Positions 34,809 to 43,730 of a stretch of DNA of 64,000 bases are shown here, piece after piece. The notes beneath the pieces are model-generated. The model ran no database searches and was not told where the DNA came from. It was given only the letters and a program-made list of their open reading frames with translations. The stretch comes from UBA3206 sp963623875. Lineage in GTDB: Bacteria > Bacillota_I > Bacilli_A > Acholeplasmatales > Anaeroplasmataceae. Where the stretch lies: contig CAVFNL010000005.1 of the NCBI GenBank assembly GCA_963623875.1, positions 16,142 to 80,141 of the forward strand. Direction: 5' to 3'. A program made the translations under genes and the position numbers. Positions within the stretch are counted from its first letter, which is position 1. Each line of letters opens with the position of its first letter.

Positions 34809-35717
34809 TTATATATCACTAGCCGATAAAGCCTCTTTTTCAAAATTTGTTTTATCCGCTTTTAATCTATATCTATGGGATATTGTTCTTTCCATAGTAT
34901 AATTATCACTCTTAGTTTTTGATTTTCTATAAATTTCACCAGAATATTCTATGTCAAAATTTAAAATTTTATTTCTACTTTTATAATTATCATATTCAAA
35001 TACAACCGCTGAAATTCTACTATATTCTCCAATGTAAGGCTCCCTTTCACTATCTTTTCCTTTATGGGCATTTATAAAGTTATATTCAAATACTTGTGTA
35101 AAATAATTATATCCACTATTAGATGTTGTGTATAACGATACATCTTTTGAATTAATTGTTTCAGTATAGGAATATGCATAATTCACGGAACCCGATAATC
35201 CTGTCTCACCTTTACTATTAACGCTACTTCCAAAAGTTACACTTCTTGTATCAGATGTAGATTGAGATATATTATATCCACTTTCTTGTGGTTGATATGA
35301 TGCTCTATTAACCCCTGTGTATGAAGCATTTATTTTTAATTTTATTTTATTAGAGTGATAATATCCTTTCGATGTGTTTTTAACTCCCTCAATATGGGTA
35401 TCCGCAAACACATAGTAAATCATTCTATCTTCATTTTCGTTATATCTTCTATATATCGCAGTCCATAACGAAACATAGCCATATAAATATTTAGATCCTG
35501 CTATTTGAAATTTTTCTTCATACGTTCTCGTATCATCGCTGGATTCCTTTTCGTGTTTTAAAGAATCTGTAACATATTCTAAATTAGATACATTTATCCC
35601 TTTTAAGGCTGTTGTATCACTTGAAGCCTTAACTTCTTTATTAAACAAAGCTATAAAAACAATCCCTACATTAATAATCAACAGACTTTTAAGCACTACA
35701 AAAAATATCTTTTTCAT
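34809..35717 (-). CDS. Secreted protein of unknown function (candidate toxin or surface protein)
   Basis: A 302-residue exported protein first in a two-gene cassette with a MacB-like ABC protein. A basic start and hydrophobic core (FFVVLKSLLIINVGIVFIAL) end at a likely cleavage site after VKA, around residue 32. The mature part has no cysteine and is rich in serine, threonine, tyrosine and asparagine. The central region (SQSTSDTRSVTFGSSVN and on through SGSVNYAYSYTETINS) has the amphipathic alternation seen in beta-barrel pore formers. That resemblance is an impression, not a family match. It is driven by a consensus promoter with a palindrome over the start region. Confidence 0.75.
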   Translation of the reverse strand: MKKIFFVVLKSLLIINVGIVFIALFNKEVKASSDTTALKGINVSNLEYVTDSLKHEKESSDDTRTYEEKFQIAGSKYLYGYVSLWTAIYRRYNENEDRMIYYVFADTHIEGVKNTSKGYYHSNKIKLKINASYTGVNRASYQPQESGYNISQSTSDTRSVTFGSSVNSKGETGLSGSVNYAYSYTETINSKDVSLYTTSNSGYNYFTQVFEYNFINAHKGKDSEREPYIGEYSRISAVVFEYDNYKSRNKILNFDIEYSGEIYRKSKTKSDNYTMERTISHRYRLKADKTNFEKEALSASDI

Positions 35718-35737
35718 CTTATCCCCATCCCTAATTG

Positions 35738-35754
35738 TACTATTTGTAATAGTA
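35738..35754. promoter_or_regulatory. Palindrome over the transcription start of the secreted-protein cassette
   Basis: TACTATT, three bases, AATAGTA is a perfect seven-base inverted repeat just downstream of the -10 box at 35760-35765. The placement is that of a repressor operator. It does not exactly match a regulator consensus known to me. Confidence 0.55.
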
Positions 35755-35759
35755 GTTTC

Positions 35760-35788
35760 ATTATACGCTTTAAAATTTCAAGTGTCAA
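35760..35788 (-). promoter_or_regulatory. Consensus sigma-A promoter of the secreted-protein/ABC cassette
   Basis: On the minus strand TTGACA, a 17-base spacer and TATAAT match the consensus at every position. It lies about 43 bases before the ATG at 35717. Such a strong promoter implies high expression when not repressed. Confidence 0.85.
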
Positions 35789-35835
35789 TCACAAGCAAAA
35801 TGCAGTGTTTATCAACTAAAAATTTATAATTTACA

Positions 35836-35865
35836 ACGCAAAAAAGAACGCATTTTTGCGTTCTT
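35836..35865 (-). terminator. Terminator of the Hsp20 operon
   Basis: AAGAACGCA and TGCGTTCTT form a perfect nine-pair stem at 35844-35865 with an A loop, followed on the minus strand by TTTTGCG. It is about 12 bases after the stop codon of the second Hsp20 gene. Confidence 0.75.
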
Positions 35866-35876
35866 TAAATTTATAA

Positions 35877-36281
35877 TTATTCAATTTCAATATATTTTTT
35901 AGGAGCTTCAACTTCTTTAGCCTTCTTTAGTGAAACATTTAATACACCATTTTCAAATTTTGCTTTAGTTTGATTTTCATCAATATCTCCTAGATAGAAG
36001 CTTCTAGTTCCCTTAACATTTCTTCTTTCACGTCTTACATATTTGCCATCTTTCTTTTCATCATTTTCTTCTTTATGATCGATAGAAACTGTTAAATATC
36101 CATCTGCAAAATCAATTTTTACATCCTTTTTATCAATGCCTGGCATATTCATTAACACTTCAAAACCATCTTTGTCTTCCTTAATATCTGTTTGCATCAT
36201 GCTAAATCCATTTCCTTCTGCAAAAGCATTTCTAAATCCATCAAATAAATCTCCAAAATTTTCATCATTTAAATAAAACAT
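35877..36281 (-). CDS. Small heat-shock protein, Hsp20/alpha-crystallin family
   Basis: ATP-independent chaperone that holds unfolding proteins. The alpha-crystallin domain spans about residues 28-125, with VLMNMPGIDKKDVKIDF, the strand LTVSIDHK, and the conserved FENGVLNVSLKK near the C-terminus. The short C-terminal tail lacks a clear I-x-I motif. It follows an AAGGAG site 20 bases after the first Hsp20 gene and belongs to the same operon. The two copies are diverged, so they may form mixed oligomers. Confidence 0.93.
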   Translation of the reverse strand: MFYLNDENFGDLFDGFRNAFAEGNGFSMMQTDIKEDKDGFEVLMNMPGIDKKDVKIDFADGYLTVSIDHKEENDEKKDGKYVRRERRNVKGTRSFYLGDIDENQTKAKFENGVLNVSLKKAKEVEAPKKYIEIE

Positions 36282-36301
36282 ATAAATTATCTCCTTTTCA
36301 A

Positions 36302-36673
36302 TTAATCAATTTTAATATTTGTTTCTTTTTTAGGCATCTTAGGCACATATATTCTTAATACTCCATTAATATACTTTGCCTCAACCTTTGTTATATCTAC
36401 ATTTTCATCAAAGTAGATTGTTTTTGGTTCGAACGCATGAGAACGTTCGCAAAGTTTGTAATCTGCATCTTCACCATCTTCTTTCTTGTCTACATTAATA
36501 GTTAGTGAATCTCCTTCAAAAGAAACTTTAATATTTTCTTTTAATACTCCTGGAATATCTGATAATACTTCATATCCATTGCTATATTCGATTACATCAC
36601 TATTGATGTTAGACTCTCTTTTAATCATTTGGTTATTCAATTGTTCAAAAATTCTATTTAATTCGTTAATCAT
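36302..36673 (-). CDS. Small heat-shock protein, Hsp20/alpha-crystallin family
   Basis: First of two Hsp20 genes under a CIRCE-controlled promoter. From the ATG at 36673 (GAGG ribosome site) the product is 123 residues. A GTG at 36697 opens the same frame but lies inside a CIRCE arm and is not preferred. The crystallin domain shows VLSDIPGVLKENIKVSFEGD and YINGVLRIYVPK; the tail ends in NIKID, an I-x-I-like anchor. HrcA control is predicted from the two operators upstream. No hrcA, groEL or dnaK gene is in the window. Confidence 0.93.
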   Translation of the reverse strand: MINELNRIFEQLNNQMIKRESNINSDVIEYSNGYEVLSDIPGVLKENIKVSFEGDSLTINVDKKEDGEDADYKLCERSHAFEPKTIYFDENVDITKVEAKYINGVLRIYVPKMPKKETNIKID

Positions 36674-36690
36674 TTTATTTCCTCTTTCTG

Positions 36691-36717
36691 TTGGCACTCT
36701 TTATCACCCTCTGCCAA
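36691..36717. promoter_or_regulatory. Degenerate CIRCE element in the Hsp20 5' leader
   Basis: The arms TTGGCACTC and CTCTGCCAA are separated by nine bases, the CIRCE 9-9-9 layout, but three arm positions do not pair. The outer GTTGGCA/TGCCAAC pairing is perfect. It lies between the -10 box and the ribosome site, so HrcA bound here would block elongation. Confidence 0.65.
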
Positions 36718-36727
36718 CTACACCTAT

Positions 36728-36755
36728 AGTATATCACTATTTTTGGCACTGTCAA
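36728..36755 (-). promoter_or_regulatory. Promoter of the Hsp20 operon
   Basis: On the minus strand TTGACA is followed after 16 bases by TATACT, which has a TG-like extension before it. The -35 box lies inside the upstream CIRCE element. Confidence 0.75.
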
Positions 36756-36769
36756 GCGGTGAGTGCTAA
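36743..36769. promoter_or_regulatory. CIRCE element (HrcA operator)
   Basis: The arms TTGGCACTG and GAGTGCTAA stand nine bases apart. The right arm is an exact consensus CIRCE half-site and the left differs at two positions. It covers the -35 region of the Hsp20 promoter, the classic site for HrcA repression. Confidence 0.88.
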
Positions 36770-36846
36770 TTTTTTTATTTTTTTAATTTTGCTGTTTTAA
36801 TATACATATAATATTTTTCTTATAGGCATTTGCAAAAAATACACAA

Positions 36847-36880
36847 ATAAAAAAATGGTAAGGCTCGAAGGCCTTACCAT
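36847..36880 (-). terminator. Strong terminator downstream of the decayed ABC permease
   Basis: ATGGTAAGGC and GCCTTACCAT pair over ten positions at 36855-36880 around a loop containing TTCG, followed on the minus strand by TTTTTTTATTTG. The stretch from here to 37007 holds no gene; two similar 17-base segments (CGATGCAGATTTTATAG, CGACGTAGATTTTAGAG) lie at about 36926 and 36961. Confidence 0.8.
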
Positions 36881-37007
36881 AAAAATTAAATAATCAAAAT
36901 ATATTAATTTGTCTATAGTTTGATACGATGCAGATTTTATAGCTAAGTCTATAGGTTCTACGACGTAGATTTTAGAGAACCAGAATGAAAGACTGCCTAA
37001 ATCATTC

Positions 37008-37797
37008 TTATTTTTCCCTTATTAAATCAACAATGCTTTTTTTATTAATTTTCATTATTATCACAAACATCATAATAGCAAAAACAAATAGCGTTATCCC
37101 AAAAACTATTAAAATAGGAAATGCTGAATAATAAAGATATTTTATAAATTTATAATTTTCATCCACTAATATTTTATTTTAAATGTCTATCGCTAATATC
37201 GATACTAAAATGCTAAGCAATAGTCAACCCGCTAGAAGTATAATACTATCCAATAAAAAACTTTGCCAATTTTTTCTTTATCTACCTAAAGCGATGCCAA
37301 AAGCCCTGCTTCTCTTTTGTTTTATTAAAATTATTAAAAATATAGTTTAATATTAAAACAATTCCAGCAACAAAAACTAAAGCCCATATAATAATTTCTA
37401 TAATTTTAGCCTTTTTCTCATAATCAATCGCTGAAGATATACCTACTTCTAACGAACCATCAAATTGATATCCATTATCTAAAATATATCTTATGTTTGC
37501 CGCACTACATTTTTCTAAAGATATCCCATATGTTGATAATTGATAAATCCCTACCGAAGAATATAGTTCATCATACAGCAAAGAAGAAACATAAATCGCA
37601 TTATTACTTCCTTTAATTTATTCTTTTATAACAAATTTTTTAGATGATAACTTATCATCTGAAGTTGATTCTTTTTGATAATAATTTCCATTATAATATT
37701 CTAGTTTTTAATATTTATTTTCATCAAAAGAATTATTTGTAGTTTGAATTATAGCCTCATTATCTTTTAATTTGCTTTTAGCTTCTATTTCAAAACC
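37008..37797 (-). pseudogene. Decayed FtsX-type ABC permease, C-terminal part
   Basis: This is the ruined C-terminal part of a relative of the ABC protein at 32664-34796. Reading from 37797 one frame runs through two in-frame TAA codons, then the only open piece (37581-37282, 99 codons). That piece contains LYDELYSSVGIYQL and a membrane span (IIEIIIWALVFVAGIVLILNY). It breaks after NKTKEK. A shifted frame here reads KREAGLLASL, matching KREIGILSSF in the intact protein. A final piece reads YYSAFPILIVFGITLFVFAI and ends SIVDLIREK before TAA at 37008, matching the intact C-terminus KTKIDLIYER. The ATPase part is absent. Confidence 0.8.
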
Positions 37798-37814
37798 TCC
37801 TATATCTTATAAAT

Positions 37815-37849
37815 ACAAAAAACACATTAGATTACAATAACCTAATGTG
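37815..37849 (-). terminator. Terminator after the PH-like membrane protein pair
   Basis: A 12-pair stem (CACATTAGGTTA with TAATCTAATGTG, one G-U) around a three-base loop at 37823-37849 is followed on the minus strand by TTTTTTGTATTT. It ends the 38810-37897 transcript. Confidence 0.8.
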
Positions 37850-37896
37850 CCCTTTTATTTAATTGTCCGTTTTAGTCAAACAGATTCATCCCCCAC

Positions 37897-38382
37897 TTAT
37901 TTTTTTATATAATCTAATACTTTATTTTGATCCTCTATATAATATGGTACTATTATTTTCTTCTTACCAAACCATATTTTATAATAACCATTCTTTATAT
38001 CAACATCAAAGTTTGTAACATCTTTGTAGTTATATTTTTTCTTTATTCCAAAAATATTATAATAAACAAAATCATTCTCATTCAATATAAGTCTATATGA
38101 TGCGATTCGATATAACGTTAAAACATTAAATAAATACATTATTGATATTACTATATAAAACGCCAATACTCCATCTATTCTTTTCTTATACCTAACTTTA
38201 AAAAATAAAGCAGTTTCCGCAATTGAAAAAAATAGTGCAAACATAAAAAACGTTATAACGCTTATGCTGAATGTTTTAAGAGAGTTTGGATATATTTTAG
38301 AAAGAATTATATATTTAAGTAATGAAAATAGAGAAAATAAAAACATCACTAATCCAAATATTTCCATTATAAGTTCTATCAT
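37897..38382 (-). CDS. Membrane protein with C-terminal PH-like domain
   Basis: A 161-residue protein with three or four hydrophobic segments, followed by about 65 residues of beta-type sequence (YRLILNENDFVYYNIFGIKKKYNY and on). This resembles the bacterial PH-like domains found on small membrane proteins. Function unknown. It overlaps the gene before it by four bases (ATGA), so the two are a translationally coupled pair with the same architecture. Confidence 0.65.
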   Translation of the reverse strand: MIELIMEIFGLVMFLFSLFSLLKYIILSKIYPNSLKTFSISVITFFMFALFFSIAETALFFKVRYKKRIDGVLAFYIVISIMYLFNVLTLYRIASYRLILNENDFVYYNIFGIKKKYNYKDVTNFDVDIKNGYYKIWFGKKKIIVPYYIEDQNKVLDYIKK

Positions 38383-38810
38383 CTTATACCAGGCCCTTTC
38401 AATTTTAAGTATTTTTTATTAATAATCCTACAAGCCTCCATAGGTTTATTAACATAAGGAATACTTATGACCTCTTTACTTTTTAATACTACCTCAATAT
38501 TAGGTCTATATGTAGATGTAAAAAGCCCCACTTTTGTTATTAAAAAGTCAATTGCCTTAAAATCAACTTCTAAATTGCCAACATAAAGGTTTTTATCATC
38601 TATACTAAATCTTATATTAGATGCTTTTAATCTAATAAATAAAAATATTGTAGATATTATAAAAATTATAGCAGGAATTGTTATTAAAGATATAATAGTT
38701 TTCACATCACTAGTTCTTAAAACGATAGGAAGTATTATTAAAGCTAATAACGATAATGTTAAAAATATTATAGGCATAATATATATTCCCTTATCTTTTT
38801 TAAATTCCAT
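38379..38810 (-). CDS. Membrane protein with C-terminal PH-like domain
   Basis: A 143-residue protein: two membrane spans (about 10-62), then a beta-rich domain starting IRFSIDDKNLYVGNLEVDFKAID. That domain is comparable to the one in its downstream partner. A GAAGGAG site precedes the ATG. Both proteins of this pair are unnamed. The shared fold suggests a small membrane complex, but the role is not known from the sequence. Confidence 0.65.
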   Translation of the reverse strand: MEFKKDKGIYIMPIIFLTLSLLALIILPIVLRTSDVKTIISLITIPAIIFIISTIFLFIRLKASNIRFSIDDKNLYVGNLEVDFKAIDFLITKVGLFTSTYRPNIEVVLKSKEVISIPYVNKPMEACRIINKKYLKLKGPGIR

Positions 38811-38829
38811 AATATCAACTCCTTCTTAT

Positions 38830-38853
38830 TAAAAAAAGCCCCTTATGGAGCTT
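38830..38853 (-). terminator. Terminator of purA
   Basis: AAGCTCC and GGGGCTT (one G-U pair) form a seven-pair stem with an ATAA loop, followed on the minus strand by TTTTT, five bases after the purA stop. Confidence 0.8.
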
Positions 38854-38857
38854 TTAA

Positions 38858-40150
38858 TTAAAATATTTTCTTTAGCTCAATTGTTTGAGTTCTATCAGGA
38901 CCTACAGAGAATATAGCTACATCTCTTCCGGTAATTTCTTCTATCTTTTTAATATATTTTTGAGCATTTAGAGGAAGTTCTTCAAATGATTTAACACCAC
39001 TAATATCTTCACTCCATCCATCTACTTCTTCATAAATTGGCTTACATCTCTTAAAATCATCTAAAACCGCTGGAACATAGTCTATAACTTTTCCATCTAG
39101 TTCATATGCCTTGCATATTTTGATTTTTGGGATTCCTGTAAGAACATCAAAAAGCATAAGTGAGAAATTATCAACGCCTGATACTCTCTTAGCATTCTTT
39201 AACACTACTGCATCTAGCCAACCAACTCTACGAGGACGGTGTGTTACAGTTCCATATTCATGTCCACGTTCACGAATTTGATCTGCAAGTTCACCAAAAA
39301 GTTCAGTAGGAAAAGGTCCTTCTCCTACACGTGTAGAATAAGCTTTAGCAATTCCTAATACATTATCAACATATTTAGGAGCTATTCCTGTATTTAATGG
39401 CACAGAAGCTGCTGTAGGTGATGATGATGTAACATATGGATATGTTCCATGATCAAGACAAAGCATTATACCTTGAGCACCTTCAAATAGTATTTTTTTA
39501 CCTTCATCTATTAAATTATTAAGAAGTACAGAAGTATCTGTTATATGATCTTTAAATATTTGTCCTAATTCTAAATATTTATCATATAAATCTTCGAATT
39601 TATATGTTTTTAAACCATACATCTCTAATTCTTTGTTTTTAACTTCTAGAGCATCAGTAAGTCTTTCTTTAAAATATTCTTTGTTTAAAAGATCACCTAC
39701 ACGAATACCTATTCTTTCAGCCTTATCAGCATAACAAGGTCCGATTCCCTTTTTTGTAGTACCAATCTTTTTATCTCCCTTTAAGGCTTCAGAAGCACCA
39801 TCAAGATCCATATGATATGGCATTATAACTTGGGCACGATCAGATATATAAAGTTTATAATCAACTATACCTCTTTCTTGAAGTCCTTTAAGTTCTTCTA
39901 GGGCTTGAACTGGATTAAAGACTACACCATTCGCAATTATATTTACGATATGTGGAGTAAATATTCCTGAAGGAATTGATTGAAGTGCAAACTTCTTACC
40001 ATCAAAATTGATTGTATGTCCAGCATTATTACCACCTTGGTAACGTACTACCACATCAGCTCTTTGAGCTAAGAAATCTGTTATTTTCCCTTTTCCTTCG
40101 TCACCCCATTGAGTTCCAACTATAACTAATGTTTTTTTCAAGACACTCAC
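38858..40150 (-). CDS. purA: Adenylosuccinate synthetase
   Basis: Joins IMP and aspartate with GTP to give adenylosuccinate, which PurB (11934-13244) splits to AMP. The GTP-binding start VIVGTQWGDEGKGKITDFL, the IMP loop NNAGHTI, the switch-like GTTKKGIGPCYADKA and the C-terminal SVGPDRTQTI are all present. Full length at 430 residues. It is a single-gene unit with its own terminator, not part of the purine operon, so AMP formation can be tuned apart from IMP synthesis. Confidence 0.98.
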   Translation of the reverse strand: MSVLKKTLVIVGTQWGDEGKGKITDFLAQRADVVVRYQGGNNAGHTINFDGKKFALQSIPSGIFTPHIVNIIANGVVFNPVQALEELKGLQERGIVDYKLYISDRAQVIMPYHMDLDGASEALKGDKKIGTTKKGIGPCYADKAERIGIRVGDLLNKEYFKERLTDALEVKNKELEMYGLKTYKFEDLYDKYLELGQIFKDHITDTSVLLNNLIDEGKKILFEGAQGIMLCLDHGTYPYVTSSSPTAASVPLNTGIAPKYVDNVLGIAKAYSTRVGEGPFPTELFGELADQIRERGHEYGTVTHRPRRVGWLDAVVLKNAKRVSGVDNFSLMLFDVLTGIPKIKICKAYELDGKVIDYVPAVLDDFKRCKPIYEEVDGWSEDISGVKSFEELPLNAQKYIKKIEEITGRDVAIFSVGPDRTQTIELKKIF

Positions 40151-40227
40151 TCCTTAATATTAAAATCACATATATTATTATACTATTATAAATGCTTTGT
40201 TTCAATAAAATTTTATTTTAACAAATC

Positions 40228-43200
40228 TTAATTTACTAACCCATCAAGATATTTATTTAAAATTTTAAAATACGATGTATCTTTGAATCCTATTTTATTA
40301 AAAATAATTTGAATCATATTATTTGTATATCTAAGTTTAATTCTATCAGATATGTCATGAGAAGATAAGAATAATTTTGTTCCATCCATTGTTTTAGTTT
40401 TTTCATCGCTTATAAACAACGATATCTCTTTAAAATTATCTTCTACTTTTATAACATCTAATTTTTTTATTAGATTATTAAATAATTTCTCTTGCATATA
40501 TAGCTCTAAATCAAGGCTATAATTTCCAAAACGATCCACTAATTCTTCTTCTAAATTAGAAAGGTCTTTCATACTTTCTATTTTATCAATCTTTTTATGT
40601 ATTTCAATACGAACATCTTCATTATTAATATAAGTAGTATCAATGTACCTTGAAGAATATACTTTTGATAGAGAAGAATCTTTTTCTTTACTATCATCCA
40701 TCTTATCTTCTTTATCTTTATGTATTTCTTCTTCTAAAATCTTAAGATACATATCAATTCCTACTGAATCAATAAACCCTGATTGTTCAGCACCTAAAAG
40801 ATCTCCAGCTCCTCTTATTGATAAATCCCTCATCGCAATTCTAAATCCGCTACCTAAATCACTAAATTCTTTTAAGGCCTCTAGTCTTTTTACAGCTTGA
40901 TCTGTAAGTTTCTTTTTAGGCTCAAACATCAAATATGCAAAAGCTATTTTATCACTTCTTCCAACTCTTCCTCTTATTTGGTATAGTTGTGAAAGCCCTA
41001 AATGGTCAGCATCATGAATTATAATCGTGTTTGTATCAGGAATATCAAGCCCTGTCTCTATTATTGTAGTACATACTATGACATCGTATTCATGATCAAT
41101 GAACTTAACAAGAGTATTTTCTAACTCTTCTTTCTTCATCTTTCCATGACCAATACAAATTCTTGCGTCCGGAACTAACGCACTAATATGAGCTGCGACA
41201 ATATCTATATCATCTACTTTATTATACATATAAAATACTTGGCCACCTCTTGATATTTCACGGACAATCGCATCTCTTATTACAACATCATTTCGTTCAA
41301 GAACATATGTTTGAATTGGATATCTATTACGTGGAGGTGTTTCTATCATCGATAAATCTCTAATACCTGACATAGACATTTGAAGTGTTCTTGGTATTGG
41401 TGTTGCGGATAGTGTAATAGTATCAACATTTACTTTCAATTCTTTTATTTTTTCTTTGTGAGTAACACCAAAACGTTGTTCCTCATCAATTATTAAAAGT
41501 CCTAAATCTTTATATATTATATCTTTTGATAATATCTTATGGGTTCCAATTAAAACATCAACACTACCACTTTTTACGCCTTCTATTATTTCTTTTTGTT
41601 TCTTTAAAGGCACAAACCTATTACATAATTCCACATTAACCCCATATTTTTCCATACGTGATTTAAATGTGTAATAATGTTGTCTTGAAAGAATTGTTGT
41701 AGGAGCTAAAATAGCCACCTGTTTACAATCTAGAACCGCTTTAAAAGCTGCACGAAGTGCAACTTCTGTTTTACCATATCCAACATCACCACAAACAAGT
41801 CTATCCATAGGTCTTATAGATTCCATATCATGTTTTACATCTAAAATAGCCTTAGCTTGATCTTTTGTTTCTTCATACATAAAATCATCTTCTAAAGCTT
41901 TTTGAATTTCATTGTCTGGGCTAAATTTAAATCCTTTTGCTTCACTACGTGCACTGTAAAGTTTAATAAGTTCACTAGATATATCTCTAATCTTATTTCT
42001 AACACGCATTTTAGCCTTACTCCACTCAGATGAAGATAAGTTATTAAGTTTTACAGATAAAGTATCAAATTCCGAATATTTTTGAATTAAATTTATTTGC
42101 TCAAGCGGAATATATAGCGAATCCCCTTTCGCATACATCACATGAATATAATCTCTTTTTAGTCCTTTGTTATCAATAGTTTTAAGACCTAAGTATTTTC
42201 CTATTCCATAGTCGTAATGTACTACATAATCCCCTATTTTTAATTCATCATATTTAGATATTTTAATCGTGTTTTTATATATTGATTTAAATTTAATATT
42301 TCTTTTATTATATTTAATTTCAAATAGTGTCTTTTCACTATATATTATTAAATCATTTGAAACATCATTAATAGATAATGCATATTCTGATACAAGATTT
42401 ATCTTACCTTTACTAATATTATTAAAATCTTTAATATCTATCGCAAGTATCCCATTCTCTTTTAAAAGTTCTAATAAATTTTTTTTCTTAGAATTATCAG
42501 TTATACTTATGATTATATATTTAGATTTATAAAGTGCCTTTATTTCTTTAGTAATCTCTTTAGGATTAGCTTTAAACGATGGAATATCTAAAACATTTGC
42601 ATCATAAGTATTTTCTTTTGTACGAACAACACCTTCGCATACGACATTAGGAAGTTTTAAAAATTCACAAATATCTAAATAATTCTTAGAAATACTTGCT
42701 AAACTATTTTGATATAATTCCATATCTTTATTCATTCGCTCTATTTCAAGATTTATTTTATACATATCAACATAATATATTTTTCTTTCATTTTTAAAAT
42801 CTAGGATTGTAGATAATTTAGTATCAAATAATTTAATGTATGGCATTAATAAATCAAGATTTTGTCTTTGTTCAATATCAAGCGCAACCTTCTCAAGCAA
42901 TACTTTATCATCATTAGAAACAGTATCATCTAGCATTAAATCTCTAATCTTTTTAGATGCACACTCAGATAAATTATCACTATATAACATTTCACTTACA
43001 GGATAGATATCAATCTCATCAATAGTCTCAATCGAACGCTGTGTATCTATACTAAACGTTTTAATTTTATCTATTTCATCTCCAAAAAAATCAATACGAA
43101 TTGGATTTGAATTGTTTAGAGGAAATATATCTAGAATACTTCCTCTATGAGAAAATTCCCCTGTTTTTGTAATGGTGTATTCTTCTTTGTATCCAAGTAT

Positions 43201-43653
43201 TCTTAAATAATTTATAAGTTCATAAATATCATATGAAAGTGATGTTTTTAATTTTACTATATTATTTTCATATGTTTTTTTATCAAAAATATATCGTATA
43301 GCACCTGCGAAGTTTGTGACAACAATTTTCTTTTTATCATCTAACAAAGATAGAATTGTATTAATTCTTTCATATTTAAAATCATTTGACTCTGATATTA
43401 TTCTAGATGTTAATAATTCATCTGCGGGATAAAATAAGACATCATCTGAATTAACTATATTTATAAGTTCTAGATAATATTGTTCCGCAAGAATTGTATT
43501 TGGTAAAACGACAAAAATAGATTTTTCACTTTTCAAAAAATCTATAGCTATAAGATAAGTATTAAAATTATCACACGAATTACTTAATGTAATTTTATCC
43601 TTTGAAAGGATATCTTTTATTTTTGTGTTACTGTATAGGTAATCTAATATCAT
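40228..43653 (-). CDS. mfd: Transcription-repair coupling factor
   Basis: Removes RNA polymerase stalled at DNA damage and recruits UvrA. The order of domains is normal: a UvrB-like N-terminal part (about 1-400), an RNA-polymerase-interacting domain (about 480-550, KIGDYVVHYDYGIGKYLGL), a RecG-like motor and the C-terminal TRCF domain. The motor shows Walker A CGDVGYGKTEVA (about 625), the DEEQRFGV box (about 720) and QIRGRVGRS. Length 1141 is normal. Confidence 0.97.
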   Translation of the reverse strand: MILDYLYSNTKIKDILSKDKITLSNSCDNFNTYLIAIDFLKSEKSIFVVLPNTILAEQYYLELINIVNSDDVLFYPADELLTSRIISESNDFKYERINTILSLLDDKKKIVVTNFAGAIRYIFDKKTYENNIVKLKTSLSYDIYELINYLRILGYKEEYTITKTGEFSHRGSILDIFPLNNSNPIRIDFFGDEIDKIKTFSIDTQRSIETIDEIDIYPVSEMLYSDNLSECASKKIRDLMLDDTVSNDDKVLLEKVALDIEQRQNLDLLMPYIKLFDTKLSTILDFKNERKIYYVDMYKINLEIERMNKDMELYQNSLASISKNYLDICEFLKLPNVVCEGVVRTKENTYDANVLDIPSFKANPKEITKEIKALYKSKYIIISITDNSKKKNLLELLKENGILAIDIKDFNNISKGKINLVSEYALSINDVSNDLIIYSEKTLFEIKYNKRNIKFKSIYKNTIKISKYDELKIGDYVVHYDYGIGKYLGLKTIDNKGLKRDYIHVMYAKGDSLYIPLEQINLIQKYSEFDTLSVKLNNLSSSEWSKAKMRVRNKIRDISSELIKLYSARSEAKGFKFSPDNEIQKALEDDFMYEETKDQAKAILDVKHDMESIRPMDRLVCGDVGYGKTEVALRAAFKAVLDCKQVAILAPTTILSRQHYYTFKSRMEKYGVNVELCNRFVPLKKQKEIIEGVKSGSVDVLIGTHKILSKDIIYKDLGLLIIDEEQRFGVTHKEKIKELKVNVDTITLSATPIPRTLQMSMSGIRDLSMIETPPRNRYPIQTYVLERNDVVIRDAIVREISRGGQVFYMYNKVDDIDIVAAHISALVPDARICIGHGKMKKEELENTLVKFIDHEYDVIVCTTIIETGLDIPDTNTIIIHDADHLGLSQLYQIRGRVGRSDKIAFAYLMFEPKKKLTDQAVKRLEALKEFSDLGSGFRIAMRDLSIRGAGDLLGAEQSGFIDSVGIDMYLKILEEEIHKDKEDKMDDSKEKDSSLSKVYSSRYIDTTYINNEDVRIEIHKKIDKIESMKDLSNLEEELVDRFGNYSLDLELYMQEKLFNNLIKKLDVIKVEDNFKEISLFISDEKTKTMDGTKLFLSSHDISDRIKLRYTNNMIQIIFNKIGFKDTSYFKILNKYLDGLVN

Positions 43654-43730
43654 AAAATCACCAACTATATTATATTAAATTTTATTTAATTTATCTAGCA
43701 ATTTATGCTAAAATTATAGAAGGTGATATC

